DNA from: Rhizobium sp. J15
GTDB taxonomy: Bacteria; Pseudomonadota; Alphaproteobacteria; Rhizobiales; Rhizobiaceae
Direction of reading: 5' to 3'
Assembly (NCBI RefSeq): GCF_002531825.1
Contig: NZ_NWSX01000035.1
Span: 1 to 60,582, forward strand
Length of the DNA: 60,582 bases
Shown here: one piece after another, positions 58,581-60,582 of the stretch
Numbering within the stretch: the stretch's first letter is position 1
Layout: each line of letters begins with the position of its first letter
Notes under the pieces: generated by a model
The model's input: only the letters and a program-made list of their open reading frames with translations
Databases searched by the model: none
What the model was told of the DNA's origin: nothing
Program-made: the position numbers and the translations under genes

Positions 58581-58877
58581 TCAGGGAAAATTGTAGAGCG
58601 ACGCCGGATCGTAGACGCAGGCATAGTCGAGAACGCATTGCTTTCCGCCCGCATCGCGAAAACTGGTCGTGGCGCGCTTGTCGCCCGGGCCGCATTGCGC
58701 CGGCGGAAAACGAAAGCTGCGCCCGCCGAAACCGACCCGAACGAAGACCTTCTTGTTCTCACGGATGATCTGCGCAATCTCGCCGCAGCTATGTTCGTTC
58801 GCTTTGACTTCCCTCACCCCGGCAGCAAAAGCCGGCAGCGGCAGCAACAAGGCGAGCGCGAAGATGACGCTTTTCAT
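58581..58877 (-). CDS. small secreted four-Cys protein (paralogue B)
   Basis: 98 residues. The signal peptide is MKSVIFALALLLPLPAFAAG. The mature part is 'VKANEHSCGEIAQIIRENKK', 'VFVRVGFGGRSFRFPPAQCG' and 'QCVLDYACVYDPASLYNFP', matching paralogue A at the cysteines and at GGRSFRxPPA and LDYxCVYDP. Each gene has its own space upstream (about 230 bases between them), so they may be expressed separately. Both are presumably periplasmic. Confidence 0.8.
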   Translation of the reverse strand: MKSVIFALALLLPLPAFAAGVREVKANEHSCGEIAQIIRENKKVFVRVGFGGRSFRFPPAQCGPGDKRATTSFRDAGGKQCVLDYACVYDPASLYNFP

Positions 58878-59028
58878 GGAAGTCCCCGTTTTTGCAGAAA
58901 GGAGATAGGGCGCGCGGTTCGATACGGCCAGTGCGGCGGATAATCGAAATAAGCCGCTCGTCGCCGAAGACTTTCAACAGGCCGAAGGTTCGGCCTGAAT
59001 TCTAATATATTGATCTTTTCAAGAGATT

Positions 59029-59104
<76 letters not shown>

Positions 59105-59346
59105 GTTCGCGCTTGGCTGCGCGGTGTGACGGGGCGTATAAACAGGATCGGCAGGCTTGTCCAGCGCATCGGCAAAAATTCTTTGGTTAATTTCAAAGAT
59201 TTTTGCGCATGGCTGATATGCAGCGCAGAAAGGCTCAAATCGGAAGAGATTTTCCGAAGGGATTATGCGCCGATTCAAAGTGATGAAGCATGTCTCGCAA
59301 AAGTGTGCAGCGGTTTTGTGAGAAAGAAATGCGTAAAAACAAAGAT

Positions 59347-59390
59347 CTAAAGCGTGATCAGCGAATCTGAAAGATCGCGACACGCTTTAG
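59347..59390. repeat. 'ctaaagcgtg' palindromic repeat
   Basis: Perfect 10-bp arms ctaaagcgtg and cacgctttag around 24 bases with agcgaatctgaaagatcgcg, a motif that I recall as dispersed in Rhizobium genomes. It lies in 59105-59437, which has no gene; a second weak hairpin (gcgtcc/ggacgc) follows at about 59392-59428. Confidence 0.55.
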
Positions 59391-59437
59391 TGCGTCCTCA
59401 GCGCGGCTGACGGAAGCGCGAGGGACGCTCCATCGAT

Positions 59438-60349
59438 TCAAAGGTCGAGCGTGCCGCTCGCCAGCCGCACGGCCTGGCCGCCGATCCGGGCGTTGGAGAT
59501 CACCCCGCCGTCAATATCGATATGCAGGTGGATGAAGGACGGCCGGTCCATTTCCACGCCCTGCTCGATCATGATCGGGTGATGGCCATCGGTCAGCCGG
59601 TCGAAATGGTGGATGGCGCCGGAAAGTGCCGCCGCCGCAGCACCCGTCGCCGGATCCTCGACGATGCCCATGCCGCTTGCGAACATGCGGGCATGGAACT
59701 TCGCCACATGGTTGACGCCGCCGCGGCAATAGACATAGGCCGAGGCGAGCGCGCCGTCGGCGAAAGGCACGATCTTCTCCCAGAGCTGCGGATCGAAATC
59801 GACCCGCTGGGCCGCACCCACATCGTGCACCGGAATGAGCAGGAAGGGAACGCCGGCGCTCCAGACCGAGGGCACGTGATTTTCGAAGCCGATCTCGGTT
59901 ACCTTCAGCGACAGCGCATCGGCCATGCCGAGCTTGTCGAGCGGCATGACGGCCTGCTGCGATTTGCGCGGCAGGTCGAATTCGGCAAAGCTCGCCTCGC
60001 CCTCCCTCAGCCTGACGGCACAACGCACCGGCCCGACATTTTCCTCGAGCACGCTGACGAGATCGCGGTTGGTGGCGCCATGCGTGCGTTCGGCGAGCGC
60101 GATCGCGGTGCCGACTGTAGGGTGGCCGGCAAAGGGCAGCTCGCGCCCCGGCGTAAAAATCCTGATTTTGGCCGCATAGGCTGGATTGCTCGCAGGCTGC
60201 ACGAACACCGTCTCCGAGAGATTGATCTCCCGGGTGATCGCCTGCATCGCCTCGTCGCTGAGATCGTCTCCGTCGAAGATCACCGCCAGCGGGTTGCCCG
60301 CAAGCTTTCGATCGGTGAACACGTCATAGACGCTGTAGCTTCGCGCCAC
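59438..60349 (-). CDS. PhzF-family isomerase-like protein
   Basis: 303 residues in two diaminopimelate-epimerase-like halves. The N-terminus is 'YDVFTDRKLAGNPLAVIFDG'; Glu46 in 'INLSETVFV' is the catalytic acid/base of the family; 'IRIFTPGRELPFAGHPTVGT' and 'GIVEDPATGAAAAALSGAI' are the two signature loops (DPATG). PhzF-type enzymes shift double bonds in cyclic acids; this one lies outside any phenazine cluster, so the substrate is unknown. The ATG at 60349 gives the expected N-terminus. Confidence 0.93.
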   Translation of the reverse strand: MARSYSVYDVFTDRKLAGNPLAVIFDGDDLSDEAMQAITREINLSETVFVQPASNPAYAAKIRIFTPGRELPFAGHPTVGTAIALAERTHGATNRDLVSVLEENVGPVRCAVRLREGEASFAEFDLPRKSQQAVMPLDKLGMADALSLKVTEIGFENHVPSVWSAGVPFLLIPVHDVGAAQRVDFDPQLWEKIVPFADGALASAYVYCRGGVNHVAKFHARMFASGMGIVEDPATGAAAAALSGAIHHFDRLTDGHHPIMIEQGVEMDRPSFIHLHIDIDGGVISNARIGGQAVRLASGTLDL

Positions 60350-60545
60350 ATCGGCCTCCCTGAATCGGTCATCGCGCCGTCAACCTGCCCGACCGCGCGA
60401 CCGAGTGCAAGGCGCTAAGTCCGGTAACAACAACGCATCTCCGGCGGGAGGCGCCGGCGGTCTTGAATTTGCGCGTGATGCTTAATGAAAATCGATTTTT
60501 TGTTTTTCGGGGAGGCGGTGCTGGCAAGGGGCCTCACAGAGAGAG

Positions 60546-60582
60546 CCCCTCATCCGCCTGCCGGCACCTTTGTAACTTCCCT
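60546..60582. repeat. RIME-like half element at right edge
   Basis: The reverse complement matches 18-54 at 35 of 37 positions. The two differences are a G/C and a C/G that still pair with one another in the small cggcag hairpin. The outer arm is cccctcatccgcc and the inner arm cacctttgtaacttccct. Confidence 0.8.

Noticed and set aside
60485..60582. Open frame running off the right edge (ATG at 60485)
   Set aside because: It has no ribosome site, and its end is translated RIME-like repeat, so it is probably chance.

Overview
The window reads as a chromosomal or chromid segment of a fast-growing rhizobium (Rhizobium leguminosarum/etli type, Alphaproteobacteria). The evidence is high G+C coding with strong third-position bias, RIME-like palindromic mosaic repeats scattered between genes, a type II lumazine synthase behind an FMN riboswitch, a globin-coupled chemoreceptor ending in a CheR-type pentapeptide, and a znuCB-zur/znuA locus with Zur-like palindromes. 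All family names come from reading the translated sequence; no database search was run.

Layout. 1-4 kb: a HEAT-like protein cut by the left edge, a DUF2277 protein, a secreted cupin, a secreted dienelactone-hydrolase-like enzyme and the chemoreceptor. 4.4-7.2 kb: a decayed cassette in which a deleted copy of a secreted protein, a small membrane protein and a nonsense-mutated Imm8-like immunity gene precede the intact copy. 7.3-22.4 kb: housekeeping and accessory enzymes with their regulators (DEDD exonuclease, DUF4168 protein, EamA transporter/MocR pair, CHASE4 kinase plus receiver, beta-propeller plus HTH regulator, DUF899 pair, LLM oxidoreductase, LysR, ArsR-MFS, class III cyclase). 22.7-31 kb: small secreted proteins, SRPBCC proteins, FMN riboswitch-ribH2, LysR regulators and an SDR-RidA operon.

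31.1-38.9 kb is the most unusual part. A Pycsar-effector-like (DUF5706/PycTM) membrane protein diverges, across a perfect 10-10-10 palindrome, from an operon that encodes a FecR-TPR-outer-membrane-barrel fusion and a CHASE2 class III cyclase. An A+T-richer orphan gene for a PIN-like protein follows. I infer an envelope-sensing cyclic-nucleotide pathway that may gate the membrane effector. The parts are supported by the sequence; their functional link is not.

39.2-46.6 kb: a TetR/DUF308 pair with twin operators, a nucleotidyltransferase, a fumarylacetoacetase-family enzyme with a gamma-carbonic anhydrase, and a frameshifted isoprenylcysteine-methyltransferase-like gene. 47-51.7 kb: a zinc-starvation regulon (zur, znuB, znuC, znuA, zigA-type GTPase and a tiny Cys-rich protein). 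52-56.4 kb: a CorC-like protein and the chromate genes chrA and rhodanese-chrB. 56.9-60.6 kb: small envelope proteins, a strong sRNA candidate, tRNA-Lys(CTT) and a PhzF-family protein. No rRNA, CRISPR array, transposase or phage gene was seen. The two window ends are inverted copies of one repeat, which suggests that the sequence stops inside a dispersed repeat.
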